From contig JAFAMD010000068.1 of the NCBI GenBank assembly GCA_019233755.1, positions 62,001-126,000 on the forward strand: a stretch of 64,000 bases of DNA, in the 5' to 3' direction. Shown here one piece after another: positions 8,280 through 16,431 of the stretch. Position 1 is the stretch's first letter, and every line of letters starts with the position of its first letter. The notes beneath the pieces were generated by a model. That model was not told the origin of the DNA. It did not search any database and saw nothing but the letters and a program-made list of their open reading frames with translations. The stretch is from Acidobacteriaceae bacterium (GTDB lineage Bacteria > Acidobacteriota > Terriglobia > Bryobacterales > Bryobacteraceae). The position numbers and the translations under genes are program-made.

Positions 8280-9095
8280 TTACCTCTTTGCCTCGCTGAG
8301 TTCGAATGCCGCGGCTTCAGGTGGCATCTTCAATGGCCGCTCTGTGATCGTCAATTCAACTCGGCCGACAGGTAGTCGGGTATCGACAACACTGTGCGTA
8401 ACGCGGACGCATGGAAATCCATCACAAAGGCTCGTATCGCGTACGACCGCGATTCGACGGAGGAGAGCTGAGGTAGTTTTGACAAAATGTCCATCCTCAT
8501 GGACGGCAACGCCGGTAACGGGATCAATCCAGACCTGACCTTGAATGAGACCGACTCGTTTCTTTCGTGGACTGATCTGGAAGCCGTATAAAGGGTTCCC
8601 GCTAGTGTGGATTAAACCGCGGTAGCGGAACTTATAATTGACTGGAGAAATTAGTGATGACGAAAGTGGAAGTGCTTCCGCTTGGGCCTGTGCGGAAAGA
8701 TATCGAGCGATCACCTGCTGTCTTACCATCGAGTCCCCGTCGATATGGAGCACCTGATATTCGCCGCGCTCCGATGCTCCCGTCTCGCGGATCGCCTTGA
8801 GGCACGCCTCCTTACCCAGCCCAGGCACTGAGGCATCAATCTCTACCGCAACTGGGCCGGATTCAGTGAATGGATTGCGCCTGTCTAGGGAGGCTAGGTA
8901 GCGGGCGAAGGCCAACGCGGGCGGACTGATTGAAAGAACCTCCGTGGAACCGCTCGCAAAAGCATTCGCGGTAGGCATCACAGTTAGCAGGAAGATCAGC
9001 AGAGGAAGCGGTCTGGGCAAAGAGTTGCGCGACTGCCGCGGTTCACATGTTGGCCAGGGGGTGAGGTTCACGATCCGAGTCCCACCTTCAGCCAC
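8280..9095 (-). CDS. Exported hypothetical protein, LolA-like beta-strand pattern
   Basis: The 271-residue product carries a hydrophobic export signal at about residues 28-47 (LPLLIFLLTVMPTANAFA) after an unusually long polar start. The mature part includes YQVLHIDGDSMVRQQVIARYL, KFRYRG, LIQGQVWIDPVTGVAVHEDGHFVK and VELTITERPL. The run of short beta strands with a GxVWIDPxTG motif resembles outer-membrane lipoprotein-sorting-like proteins, but the match is too weak for a name. Its start overlaps the end of the upstream small membrane-protein gene by 28 bases, which suggests translational coupling. Function is unknown. Confidence 0.5.
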   Translation of the reverse strand: MAEGGTRIVNLTPWPTCEPRQSRNSLPRPLPLLIFLLTVMPTANAFASGSTEVLSISPPALAFARYLASLDRRNPFTESGPVAVEIDASVPGLGKEACLKAIRETGASERGEYQVLHIDGDSMVRQQVIARYLSAQAQAEALPLSSSLISPVNYKFRYRGLIHTSGNPLYGFQISPRKKRVGLIQGQVWIDPVTGVAVHEDGHFVKTTSALLRRIAVVRDTSLCDGFPCVRVTHSVVDTRLPVGRVELTITERPLKMPPEAAAFELSEAKR

Positions 9096-9358
9096 CGCAT
9101 TTGCTTCGCTTTGTGGAGATTCTTAGCAACCACGTTTAACAACAGCGCCAGGCAAAGCCAGATCATCCAGTTCGAGAGCGGTCCTGCTGACCAAGGAAAG
9201 GAATTGGTGAGATGCATGTTTGCAGTGAGACACCAAACGGCAAATACATAAGTGGACAACAGAGTTGGACCCGTGATCATTAGTACGATCAGCGCCACTT
9301 GATCGCGCAAATCATGGTTTCTGCTTTTGGGACCTTTGTCGGTCGGCGCTCGGTTCAT
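9068..9358 (-). CDS. Small membrane protein, two transmembrane segments
   Basis: The 96-residue protein has a charged N-terminus (about 20 residues), one hydrophobic segment (VALIVLMITGPTLLSTYVFAVW), a short loop, a second segment (WMIWLCLALLLNVVA) and a basic tail. I do not recognise a family. It is the first gene of the minus-strand run that continues with the two exported proteins down to 7386, and it overlaps the next gene by 28 bases. A helper or regulatory role for those exported proteins would be a guess. Confidence 0.45.
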   Translation of the reverse strand: MNRAPTDKGPKSRNHDLRDQVALIVLMITGPTLLSTYVFAVWCLTANMHLTNSFPWSAGPLSNWMIWLCLALLLNVVAKNLHKAKQMRWLKVGLGS

Positions 9359-9694
9359 GCTTTATCGGAAGCAGTTCAGCAACCAAAGATCGACGAACGT
9401 GGATGTCGTGAAAAAACAGCGACATGGCGGCAGAGGGCCAGGAAAAGCATGTCAGAGTGTCGATTCGCGCACTGGCATTTGCCGAAGAGCCGGCAAAGTG
9501 CCGGCAATCTTTGGCAGTCGATTGAGCAGCTTGTTCCGCAGCTTCTGGTCCCGATTTCGGATCATGCTGGCCATTCTGCTGAGGCGTTCGCTTCGGTGTT
9601 CTATGACAACAAAAACATTGCCACCGTTCTCTTTCCTGTGAAGACTAGTGGCGTGTTTATGAAAGACACCTAATATAGGGGTGTTTATTGGGAT
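9359..9694. other. 336-bp region without a recognisable gene
   Basis: No frame here shows a family I recognise or a convincing start and Shine-Dalgarno pair. It should hold the promoter for the minus-strand genes starting at 9358. At its right end ACACC (9666-9670) can pair with GGTGT (9680-9684), immediately before the IS630 remnant, and may be a leftover of that element's terminal repeat. Confidence 0.5.
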
Positions 9695-9940
9695 ATGCCG
9701 TTCACAGCCGAGGCAATCATATTTTCAGCCGACGAGCGGACCGAGTTGGAGCAGATGACAAAATCGCGCACATTGCCGGCGGGTGATATCTTTCGAGCTC
9801 GGCTCATTCTGCTCATGCAGACTGTCTCCCATATCGAAGCATTCAGGAGCGACTGGATATTACGCCGCCGACCATCTCGCGCTGGAAGAGCCGGTTTGTA
9901 AAGCATCGGGTCGCGGGTCTGCTGGAGACCGGCATCCCGG
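9695..9940 (+). pseudogene. IS630-family transposase N-terminal remnant, frameshifted
   Basis: The first 40 or so codons read as the N-terminus of an IS630-type transposase (FSADERTELEQMTKSRT, then RARLILL). Around 9840 the frame breaks, and the helix-turn-helix half continues in another frame as IQERLDITPPTISRWKSRF followed by VKHRVAGLLET. After about 9940 the sequence becomes antisense to an unrelated broken gene, so the DDE catalytic domain is missing. The element cannot transpose by itself. Confidence 0.75.
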
Positions 9941-9945
9941 CCAGG

Positions 9946-10424
9946 GTTCTCGCCGCGCAATGCCTGGCTCGCCGCACCCAACACCTTCTTCGCGTCGTAC
10001 CAGTGGACGGGCAACCGCGCTCCTCGGCCGCGGAGGCCAGGGCCTTGCGGTACATCACCCAGTCGGCGACGTTCTGCGCCCGGTAGTCCTTGATTCGTTC
10101 GGCAATCGCGGGCGGAAGCTGTGGGCAATTGCGAAGGGCAACGCCGAGGATACGCGGCACAGCCATCACGACGGCGCCCAGCGCGAGTACCGCATGCCGC
10201 TCCGCCGAAACACGCACGCGCTCAACCAACGCCACGGCCTTGTCCGGCGGGAGTCCCTGGCATTCGTGGTGATGGGGAAGCTTGGGCAGGCCCTCGTCCA
10301 CAAGTTCTACGCGGCGGCGGTCGAGGAGCGTCCCATCGCGCGCCACCGCCACCAGCACGGCCCAACCGCCGTGATCCGATACCCCGATGATGCCGCCGTT
10401 CTTCGACAGGATGTTCCCCCTCAT
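9946..10424 (-). pseudogene. Conserved hypothetical gene, frameshifted and truncated next to the IS630 remnant
   Basis: Reading the minus strand from about 10424 gives GGIIGVSDHGGWAVLVAVA, DGTLLDRRRVELVDEGLPK, GVALRNCPQLPP and DYRAQNVADWVMYRKAL, in one frame down to about 10014. The frame then shifts, and the neighbouring frame carries VHWYDAKKVLGAASQAL to about 9946, where it meets the IS630 remnant. I recall this as a conserved hypothetical family found in environmental genomes; no function is known to me. The break and the missing C-terminus mark it as a pseudogene. Confidence 0.65.
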
Positions 10425-10452
10425 CTGACGTCGCGCTTTCAGCGCTTGGGAG

Positions 10453-11019
10453 TTAGTGGATTGGCAGCCCATACGACAACTCGACAACACCGGACTTAAA
10501 AGCGATTACGTTCTTTAGACGCCATCTCTTTTCGGTACTGGAGTTGTCAAACAGGCGCAGACCGTCACCCAATAGGACCGGGATAATCGATAACCTGATT
10601 TCATCCACCAAGCCGAGCCTGAGGAAACTCTGGCACAGCATCGCTCCTCCTACGAGCCAGATGTTTCCGTATCGCGGCGCGAGAATCTCATCAACCAATC
10701 TCTTGAGATCACCTGAATAGAACTCAACGCTCTTCCTCGTGGATGGCAGCTCTCGGTTTGTGATCACGACGGTCGGAGTATCTCCATATGGCCAGCCGAG
10801 CTGGAGCGCGTGCTCGTATGTGCGAGAACCGAGCACGAAGCAGTCGATCGCCTTGACGACATCTTCCTCACTGTCGTCAGAAACCCCTTTTTCGTAGACA
10901 TCTCCAGAATCGTCCAGCCATGAAACACTGTTGTCCTTCTTGGCGATGATGCCATCAAGGCTTGAAACCATGTGAAGAGTTACCGTCGATTTTCTTGCGG
11001 TCATCGCACCGCGTGACAT
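10453..11019 (-). CDS. Dihydrofolate reductase family protein (RibD C-terminal-like)
   Basis: The 188-residue protein fits the RibD-C/DHFR-like fold. It starts LHMVSSLDGIIAKKDNSVSWL, has a GSRTYEHAL segment, the NADPH-site motif NIWLVGGAMLCQSFL and then DEIRLSIIPVLLGDGLRLF. It probably reduces a small substrate with NADPH in the cytoplasm, but paralogues of this YyaP-like group lack a defined substrate and it should not be called a true folA. The start is supported by GGGGAGGAAAT just before ATG 11019. Its 3' end lies next to a broken conserved gene, and it is not in a folate or riboflavin cluster. Confidence 0.8.
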   Translation of the reverse strand: MSRGAMTARKSTVTLHMVSSLDGIIAKKDNSVSWLDDSGDVYEKGVSDDSEEDVVKAIDCFVLGSRTYEHALQLGWPYGDTPTVVITNRELPSTRKSVEFYSGDLKRLVDEILAPRYGNIWLVGGAMLCQSFLRLGLVDEIRLSIIPVLLGDGLRLFDNSSTEKRWRLKNVIAFKSGVVELSYGLPIH

Positions 11020-11090
11020 ATTTCCTCCCCTGCGGGCCGACGTCGGTCACGCGTACGTTCTTTTCTTGATTCCATCGAGCGCCGCGTTCG

Positions 11091-12890
11091 TTATTCTCGC
11101 AGGAATGCGATGTTGGAGTAGGCTGAGGCGCCCGCAGCATTCCCCGCTCGCACGCGGTAGGATATCGGTTTTTCATCGTCAGGGTTTCGAGTATCTGAAA
11201 ACGAAGCGGCATCGCCAGAGAGCTTGGCTACGGATTGCCACGACCCTTTCTGCCCAGCGCGGCGCTCGACCGAAACGAACTCTGCATGACCGCCGTGTAC
11301 CCTCCACGTAAGCTGCGCCCTTCCGGCAGTTTTGGTTACATTCAATTCGCTTGGCGTTTCCGGTATTTCCGGCCAGTCGAAGAAACTCTGATCGGCGATC
11401 GCCATAACGCTATCGACTAACGGCAACCGTTCCAATGTATCGGTGGTTCCCGATTTCCAGGACACCGTGGTGATCTTTCCGGATGTAACGTCGACCAGAA
11501 CGGGATGTTGAATTCCTGAATTCGTTATCCGGAGCAGAATGTTCTGTGGAGGAAGCTGGCTCCCTGCCTTGCTAAGAATGGGAAGCCAGTAGGCGATGAT
11601 GGCCTTGCCGTTTGAAGATCGAAATGCGTAAATACGCGGCGGCTCTCGAAGCGAAGCGACCGTTTCGTTTGCCACCTTGATGGATGGATCAAGTTGCGTA
11701 TCAGAGAACAATGTATTCGCATTCTGCAGAGCCGAAAAGGCAGGGCGCGGCGTGAAATCTTCGGGCCGGAACATAAGCCCATGAAGCATTCCGAAGTCGT
11801 CGCTCTCGTTTCCGTCAGTTGCCCCGACAATCAGCCAGAGGAAGGTGCGGACACCCTCAGCTCTGTCAATCACCATGCCTCGAGGTATGTACTTCGCTTG
11901 CACGAATTCGTCCGAATCCTTCCAGGACGGAATGCCATCGTTGAATTCGTCATCCCAGAAGACAAGGTTTTTGCGAATCCCCGGATAGGCTCGTACCATT
12001 TCCCGTAACGGCTTGGAAGATGCATTGGTATCTGCGTGTTCGTGGACAGCTTCCGGATTCAAATTATGGCCATAGCCGGGGTAGTTATGATAAGCGAACA
12101 CATCAATGGCATCCGCGCAATCACAGGCATCCAGCGCGCGCCGGGCGAAGTCTACATCAGCCTCTGCGAGGCCACCGAAAACAGCTTTCGCCTTTGGGTC
12201 AGTACCGTGGATCACCGCTGCAGACGCCTTGAAGAGCTTGCCATACTCTTCGGGACTGGAAACAGGATTCCAATAATCAATATTGGGCTCGTTCCAGATC
12301 TCGTAGTACTCGACCCGACCCTGAAAATGGTTGACCATCCAGGCAACGTATTTCGTGAACGCCGCGATTTGCTCAGTCGTTTTCGGCGGCCAGAATACGG
12401 AGTAGAGGCTTCGATCAGGATTGTGAAAGCTGCCCGGCTCCGGCGTAATACTTACGGGAGTGCGCCCGGACGGAGAAGTATACAAGGGGTTCCCGTACAG
12501 AAGCTGGATTTCGATACGTACGCCGTTCTCAACCAGTGAGTCGACGTAATCATCCAGCTCAGGAACGACGGAGTATTCTCCTCGTCTGCGCTCCACCCAT
12601 TCCCAGCTTGTGTAATCGGAACTGTTCTCGTACTGGCCAATTCGGATGAAGTTCACACCGGCGTCGAATATACGAGTCCACCACCAGCGGTTCCAGGGAA
12701 GGAATGGGTCACGAGGAAGATCTGAATTGATTCCGAAGCCGTCGTGTATTTGGCTGGATCGACGAGGGATTAATTGGCCCGGTACATCTTTGTCAGCGCC
12801 CAGGGTCTTTGGCAGCGGCGAAAGAAGGAAAACTACAAGGAAGATAACGCTCAGGAGCTTTACGATCGAGAACAAGAGAGACCGAATCAT
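11091..12890 (-). CDS. Secreted/anchored glycoside hydrolase, GH39/clan-A-like
   Basis: I chose ATG 12890 (GGAGA four bases upstream) over ATG 12929, giving 599 residues. Residues 1-32 form a hydrophobic export signal. The central part reads as a (beta/alpha)8 hydrolase: YYEIWNEPNIDYW holds the likely acid/base Glu201, and VFWDDEFNDG holds the likely nucleophile Glu315. The C-terminal 90 or so residues (ETPSELNVTKTAGRAQLTW ... YRVRAGNAAGASAYS) are a fibronectin type III-like domain. It probably cleaves a plant or microbial glycan outside the cytoplasm. The NEP motif fits GH39 and other clan GH-A families, so the family number and substrate are tentative. The neighbouring enolase-superfamily remnant may be what is left of a sugar-acid pathway. 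Confidence 0.75.
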   Translation of the reverse strand: MIRSLLFSIVKLLSVIFLVVFLLSPLPKTLGADKDVPGQLIPRRSSQIHDGFGINSDLPRDPFLPWNRWWWTRIFDAGVNFIRIGQYENSSDYTSWEWVERRRGEYSVVPELDDYVDSLVENGVRIEIQLLYGNPLYTSPSGRTPVSITPEPGSFHNPDRSLYSVFWPPKTTEQIAAFTKYVAWMVNHFQGRVEYYEIWNEPNIDYWNPVSSPEEYGKLFKASAAVIHGTDPKAKAVFGGLAEADVDFARRALDACDCADAIDVFAYHNYPGYGHNLNPEAVHEHADTNASSKPLREMVRAYPGIRKNLVFWDDEFNDGIPSWKDSDEFVQAKYIPRGMVIDRAEGVRTFLWLIVGATDGNESDDFGMLHGLMFRPEDFTPRPAFSALQNANTLFSDTQLDPSIKVANETVASLREPPRIYAFRSSNGKAIIAYWLPILSKAGSQLPPQNILLRITNSGIQHPVLVDVTSGKITTVSWKSGTTDTLERLPLVDSVMAIADQSFFDWPEIPETPSELNVTKTAGRAQLTWRVHGGHAEFVSVERRAGQKGSWQSVAKLSGDAASFSDTRNPDDEKPISYRVRAGNAAGASAYSNIAFLRE

Positions 12891-12929
12891 GTTTCTCCAG
12901 ATTGCGGACAAGACTGTCGGCATTTCCAT

Positions 12930-13260
12930 CTATCCGCTATGTTTCACGATACCTGAAACTTCTTTCCTGTGTATTTTCCAACGGCATCGAGATTCAGGCG
13001 GCTACCGAGTGCCGCTTGCATCCAGTTTCCACGTGGTTTCGACTATCTCATCAATGGGCGAGCTTGGGAGATATTCAACGAAGTCCGTATCTTTTCTTCG
13101 GCCATCCAGGCATTCTACGCTCCTCTGAGATCCCTCCAACCTTAGTAACATCCGGCTGCACGATATCAAGCGCACCTTGCTGCAGCCAGGGAACGAACGA
13201 TTGGCGCCGGGTCAGCACTTCCCCGCCTGCAACCGGTAGGGCGAATTCGTCCTGAGCAGT
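12930..13260 (-). pseudogene. Mandelate racemase/muconate lactonizing (enolase superfamily) C-terminal remnant
   Basis: On the minus strand from 13260 one frame reads FALPVAGGEVLTRRQSF, then GALDIVQPDVTKVGGISEERR. This is the metal-binding barrel end of the enolase superfamily, with the D of QPDVTKVGG. At about 13112 the frame is lost with a small deletion, and another frame continues DFVEYLPSSPIDEIVETTW and KLDASGT before an in-frame stop. The N-terminal two thirds are absent. It was probably a sugar-acid dehydratase or racemase and is now non-functional. Confidence 0.75.
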
Positions 13261-13324
13261 AAAGAGGATAACCCCAAAAGCCGGAGGCTAGAGCCAGCCA
13301 AGGATACTTGAAATCTATTTTGCC

Positions 13325-13424
13325 GAGGAGAGCTTTCAGCCATCAGCAGTCAGCCCCACACACTCACTCCACAGATTTGAAAAAGCTGAAGGCTGAGCGC
13401 TGGCGGCTGAAAGCCATCGCTAGA
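13325..13424. repeat. Dispersed AGCTTTCAGC/GCTGAAAGC element, copy 2
   Basis: The left end repeats GAGGAGAGCTTTCA of copy 1 and continues with CATCAGCAGTCAGCC. The right end has GCTGAAGGCTGAGCGC and GGCGGCTGAAAGC, followed by ATCGCTAG, close to the right end of copy 1. The two sides are inverted relative to each other, so the element can fold into one hairpin. It sits between two pseudogenes. Confidence 0.7.
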
Positions 13425-13506
13425 GCTCTGGCCCAAATCTAAGAGAGAAGTTCTCAGACAAGCTGGCCAAGAATCTAGCGGATACTGCCGCTCAATCGAT
13501 GATCTT

Positions 13507-13878
13507 TCATTTGTAACGTAACGCGCACATAGGATCAATTCGCGTGGCGCGGCGAGTGGGCAGATATCCGGCAAACAGCGCGACGCAGCCGATCGCAAGG
13601 CTAGCTGTAGCGATCGACATGGGATCGACCGGATCGATTCCATACAGTTGCGACCGGACAGATTGGGTGAGTATCCAGGCAGCGGGAAACGCAATGGCCA
13701 TGCCGATTCCCAGCAGGATGAGCACTTCCCGCATAACCCTCCAGAGCACATCCGTTTTCGCGGCGCCGATTGCCATGCGAATCCCAATCTCGCGCGTCCT
13801 GAGCACCGCAACGGCGACAAACAAAGGCGCCTTCGCGAAGGTGCGCAAAGCGAAGCTCATGTCTTGAACCAGGCTCAT
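13507..13878 (-). pseudogene. ADOP/MacB-type ABC permease with large in-frame internal deletion
   Basis: The 123-codon frame starts MSLVQDMSFALRTFAKAP and FVAVAVL, the usual beginning of an ADOP-family permease core, and passes directly into RTREIGIRMAIGAAKTDVLW. That second part belongs to the last membrane region of the FtsX domain and ends TRRATRIDPMCALRYK. In the intact 913-residue homologue at 61035-63776 these two motifs are separated by about 700 residues. The middle, including the periplasmic domain and several helices, has been removed without breaking the frame. A working transporter is very unlikely. Confidence 0.8.
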
Positions 13879-13930
13879 AAGCTCGGGCTTTCCATTTGAC
13901 GGTCTTGTGATAGCTCGGTTGGCCGCGAGA

Positions 13931-14749
13931 TCACTTTTTTTTGCGGATGTAAATCTGGCCGTTGAACGAAGTGAACTGATATTCCGGACCGCCTCCGTTG
14001 ATCGCGCCCCGCAAAGCATGATCGAAGCGCAGATGATAGGTGCCGTCCGGCTGGCGTCCCGTATCGCCGCGTACAAGATTTGTCTCGCTGTTCAGCTTTA
14101 CTTCGAAATCGCTGTATACCGCCCCGTTGTCCGTTTTCATGCGGACGTTGGCTTTCAGGGTTTCGGGAAAAGTCACGTCGATATCGCCGTTCAAAGTGCT
14201 GAATGACATCGGCTTTGCAGGATCGATTCGATCGAATGTCACCAGCACGGCACCATTCAAGGAGTGCGCCACTACGGAACCCGACACATTCCTGAGCGTG
14301 ATGCCGCCGTTCAGATCGTCCGCGTCGATCTCACCGTCTACCTGATCCACGTGGATGTCACCATCGTTCAGGCATTTCAACTGGAGCGAGGCGCGGCGGG
14401 GAACCGTGATTACCAGGTCCACCGGATTGTTTCGCGACTCAGTTCCTATACTCACCACGTTGTTCTCCTCAACCACGTCAAGGCCGGCAGCTCCAGGGAG
14501 ATCGAGCCGTTTCATTCCATCGGCTCGCGGCGGATTGGGCTCGTGGCGGGCGCCGCCATCGCGCGGATGAGCCTCCACCATGACGTCCTTTACATCAGCC
14601 CCGCGAACGGTGATGCCGCCCGCCATCAAATGTGCATGGACCTGCGGCGGACGCGTAGGGTCATGAAGGGGCACGGTCGCCTTCTCCACTCCATCCTGCG
14701 CGAGGAGAGTACCGGCACATAACAAAATCATTCCAACCGTTCTATTCAC
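13931..14749 (-). CDS. Exported DUF4097-family beta-strand repeat protein
   Basis: The 272-residue protein has a signal peptide (residues 1-17, ending LLAQ) and then the repeated short strand pattern of DUF4097: ITVRGADVKDVMVEA, LNDGDIHVDQVDGEIDADDLNGGITLRNVSG and FSTLNGDIDVTFPETL. Such proteins are predicted right-handed beta structures in the envelope and often sit in sigma-factor operons. It ends in QIYIRKKK. The start overlaps the stop of the related upstream gene by four bases. Together with that gene, the anti-sigma candidate and the sigma factor, it forms a four-gene operon, which suggests a role in envelope stress response. No enzymatic motif is visible. Confidence 0.75.
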   Translation of the reverse strand: MNRTVGMILLCAGTLLAQDGVEKATVPLHDPTRPPQVHAHLMAGGITVRGADVKDVMVEAHPRDGGARHEPNPPRADGMKRLDLPGAAGLDVVEENNVVSIGTESRNNPVDLVITVPRRASLQLKCLNDGDIHVDQVDGEIDADDLNGGITLRNVSGSVVAHSLNGAVLVTFDRIDPAKPMSFSTLNGDIDVTFPETLKANVRMKTDNGAVYSDFEVKLNSETNLVRGDTGRQPDGTYHLRFDHALRGAINGGGPEYQFTSFNGQIYIRKKK

Positions 14750-15627
14750 TTTCCGGCTCCTTGAACCGCACGATGAATTCGAATGTTTCCATTGAATGCG
14801 TCAAAACTGTATTCCGGGCCTCCCTGCCCCGCTCGGGCGCCCTTGAGTCCATTACTGCGATATATGAATTTCCCGTTATGTTCGCCGGTCTCACCCGCAA
14901 GAACTGCTCTGGGCGTCACCTCGAAATCGCTGTAGATCTCGCCGTTGAACGTCTTGAAGAGCAAATCGGCCGAAAGTCCCGGCTGGAAGTAGATATCCAA
15001 TTGGCCATTCAGGCTCTTAAAGCTGGCAGGGCCGGCAGGATTCTTCGCAAATTGAACCGAGACGGGGCCGTTCACGGTATGCACGTCGCCGGACCCGGAA
15101 ACCTCGGTCATGCGAATGCCGCCATTGACGTTGCTCACATCGAAATCGCCGGCGGTCTTATCAATATGAACGTCGCCGTTATTGACCGTTGAAGCCACAA
15201 CTCTAGCCTGGCGAGGAACCAGGACATCGATGTCATAAGTTACGTTGTAGAAACGCCGGTGCCGCTGTCCGGAGCAATCTCGATTTCCGCCATCGCACCG
15301 CCAAGGGGCGTCATAGTAAATCACGACAGAGCCCGGCTTTTCTGTGATCTCGAGTTTTACGTCGTTTTTCGCTTCCTGAAGGTCACTTGCCGTGTCGGCC
15401 CGAATCGTTTTATGAGCAGTCACCTGAACCTGGGAGCCGCTTGTTCCGGTCACATGGATGTAGCCGTCCACGTCGTCGATCACCAATCGCATGGGTGGCC
15501 CGGCGCGTGTGAGCGTCTTTTGAATCGTTTCCTGTTCACGGATATCCCAGTGTTCCCGGTCAGACCCGGCAGAGGATGACATCGCCAGCGCGCAACCGGC
15601 AAATGTGACAAAGAGGAAAGTCTTCAT
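14746..15627 (-). CDS. Exported DUF4097-family protein, paralogue of the next gene
   Basis: The 293-residue protein has a signal peptide (FLFVTFAGCALAMSSSAG) and the same repetitive strand pattern as its downstream neighbour: IDDVDGYIHVTGTSG, VVASTVNNGDVHIDK, GDFDVSNVNGGIRMTEVSG and FKSLNGQLDIYF. A central CDGGNRDCSGQRH segment with two cysteines could form a disulfide. The signal peptide contains AGCALAMSS, a weak lipobox-like stretch, so lipidation is possible but not clear. The tandem paralogues probably arose by duplication and are likely targets or parts of the sigma-factor system encoded just upstream. Confidence 0.75.
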   Translation of the reverse strand: MKTFLFVTFAGCALAMSSSAGSDREHWDIREQETIQKTLTRAGPPMRLVIDDVDGYIHVTGTSGSQVQVTAHKTIRADTASDLQEAKNDVKLEITEKPGSVVIYYDAPWRCDGGNRDCSGQRHRRFYNVTYDIDVLVPRQARVVASTVNNGDVHIDKTAGDFDVSNVNGGIRMTEVSGSGDVHTVNGPVSVQFAKNPAGPASFKSLNGQLDIYFQPGLSADLLFKTFNGEIYSDFEVTPRAVLAGETGEHNGKFIYRSNGLKGARAGQGGPEYSFDAFNGNIRIHRAVQGAGK

Positions 15628-15642
15628 TGTTTGATCTCCCGA

Positions 15643-16431
15643 TTACAAGCCAAGTCTTTCCAGGCCCCATTGCGCCCGCTGCCTTACCGACGCATTCACT
15701 TCCGCGTCCTGTGAAAGCCTTCTGAGCTCTACCGCCGCGGCGCCGTCGCGGATGTGGACGAGCACGTCGATGAGCGCTATCTGCACCAGCGGTGAATCCT
15801 GCAGCGGAATGGAATCCAGTAGCGCTTTGCGAACGGAGGCTTCATTCGTGAACTTTTCGAGCGCATCTAATGAGGAGAGACGCACATTGACATTCGGATC
15901 GTGATTCAGCGCCGTCACAAGAGCGGACATGAGCTCACGATCAGGGCGCTCCACCCGGCTGCCCCAGGAAACGCCCTCAAGCCGCGATGTAGCGGATTGG
16001 CGGTCAAGGAGCGAAAGAGCCACCATTTCGCGGAGGCTCTGCACCTGCGAGCGCATCTGCGCCATTTCCTCCGGCCGAACACCGCTGTTCAGACTGACGC
16101 GTCCCACGTAAGTCCCCAGGACGAACAGAGCGAGCCCGAAAGCAAGTTGCGGCAACGGGCCGAGTTGCCACCAGGAGGCCTTGTTGCGGACTGCCCTTCG
16201 GTTTTTGGCGTCTATAGCATTCAGCCGTTGATAGAAGCGGAACCGTAAAGCGGCGCTGGGCTGCTTCTGGGGCATCTGACCGAGACCTTCCCAGAGGGAG
16301 CGCAGCTCTTCCACTTCCATCCAGAGCTCAGGGCTGGCGGTCAATTGCGCCTCAAAAAGCTCCGTTTCAGCGGGTCCCAGTTGACCCGACAGGTACTGTG
16401 GAATCAGCAGGCGGTAGTCTTCAGGATTCAT
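15643..16431 (-). CDS. Putative anti-sigma factor: zinc-less N-terminal domain, one TM helix, HEAT-like repeats
   Basis: The 262-residue protein starts MNPEDYRLLIPQYLSGQLG, like anti-sigma domains, but lacks the HxxxCxxC zinc motif. A single membrane helix (QLAFGLALFVLGTYVG, about residues 95-111) follows, then a coiled-coil-like stretch (MAQMRSQVQSLREMVALSLL). Residues about 160-262 are HEAT-like: DPNVNVRLSSLDALEKF, PLVQIALIDVLVHIRDG and VNASVRQRAQWGLERL. The gene overlaps the end of the sigma-factor gene by 11 bases, the usual arrangement for a sigma/anti-sigma pair. I infer that it holds the sigma factor at the membrane and senses an envelope signal through the HEAT region. The function is inferred from context. 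Confidence 0.65.
   Translation of the reverse strand: MNPEDYRLLIPQYLSGQLGPAETELFEAQLTASPELWMEVEELRSLWEGLGQMPQKQPSAALRFRFYQRLNAIDAKNRRAVRNKASWWQLGPLPQLAFGLALFVLGTYVGRVSLNSGVRPEEMAQMRSQVQSLREMVALSLLDRQSATSRLEGVSWGSRVERPDRELMSALVTALNHDPNVNVRLSSLDALEKFTNEASVRKALLDSIPLQDSPLVQIALIDVLVHIRDGAAAVELRRLSQDAEVNASVRQRAQWGLERLGL

Noticed and set aside
9299-9673. 124-codon plus-strand open frame in the gap before the IS630 remnant
   Set aside because: It begins inside the opposite-strand membrane-protein gene, has no ribosome-binding site and no recognisable sequence.
9359-9694. tRNA, small RNA or CRISPR in the largest gene-free gap
   Set aside because: No cloverleaf-like arms, T-loop word or regularly spaced repeats were found here, and none elsewhere in the window.
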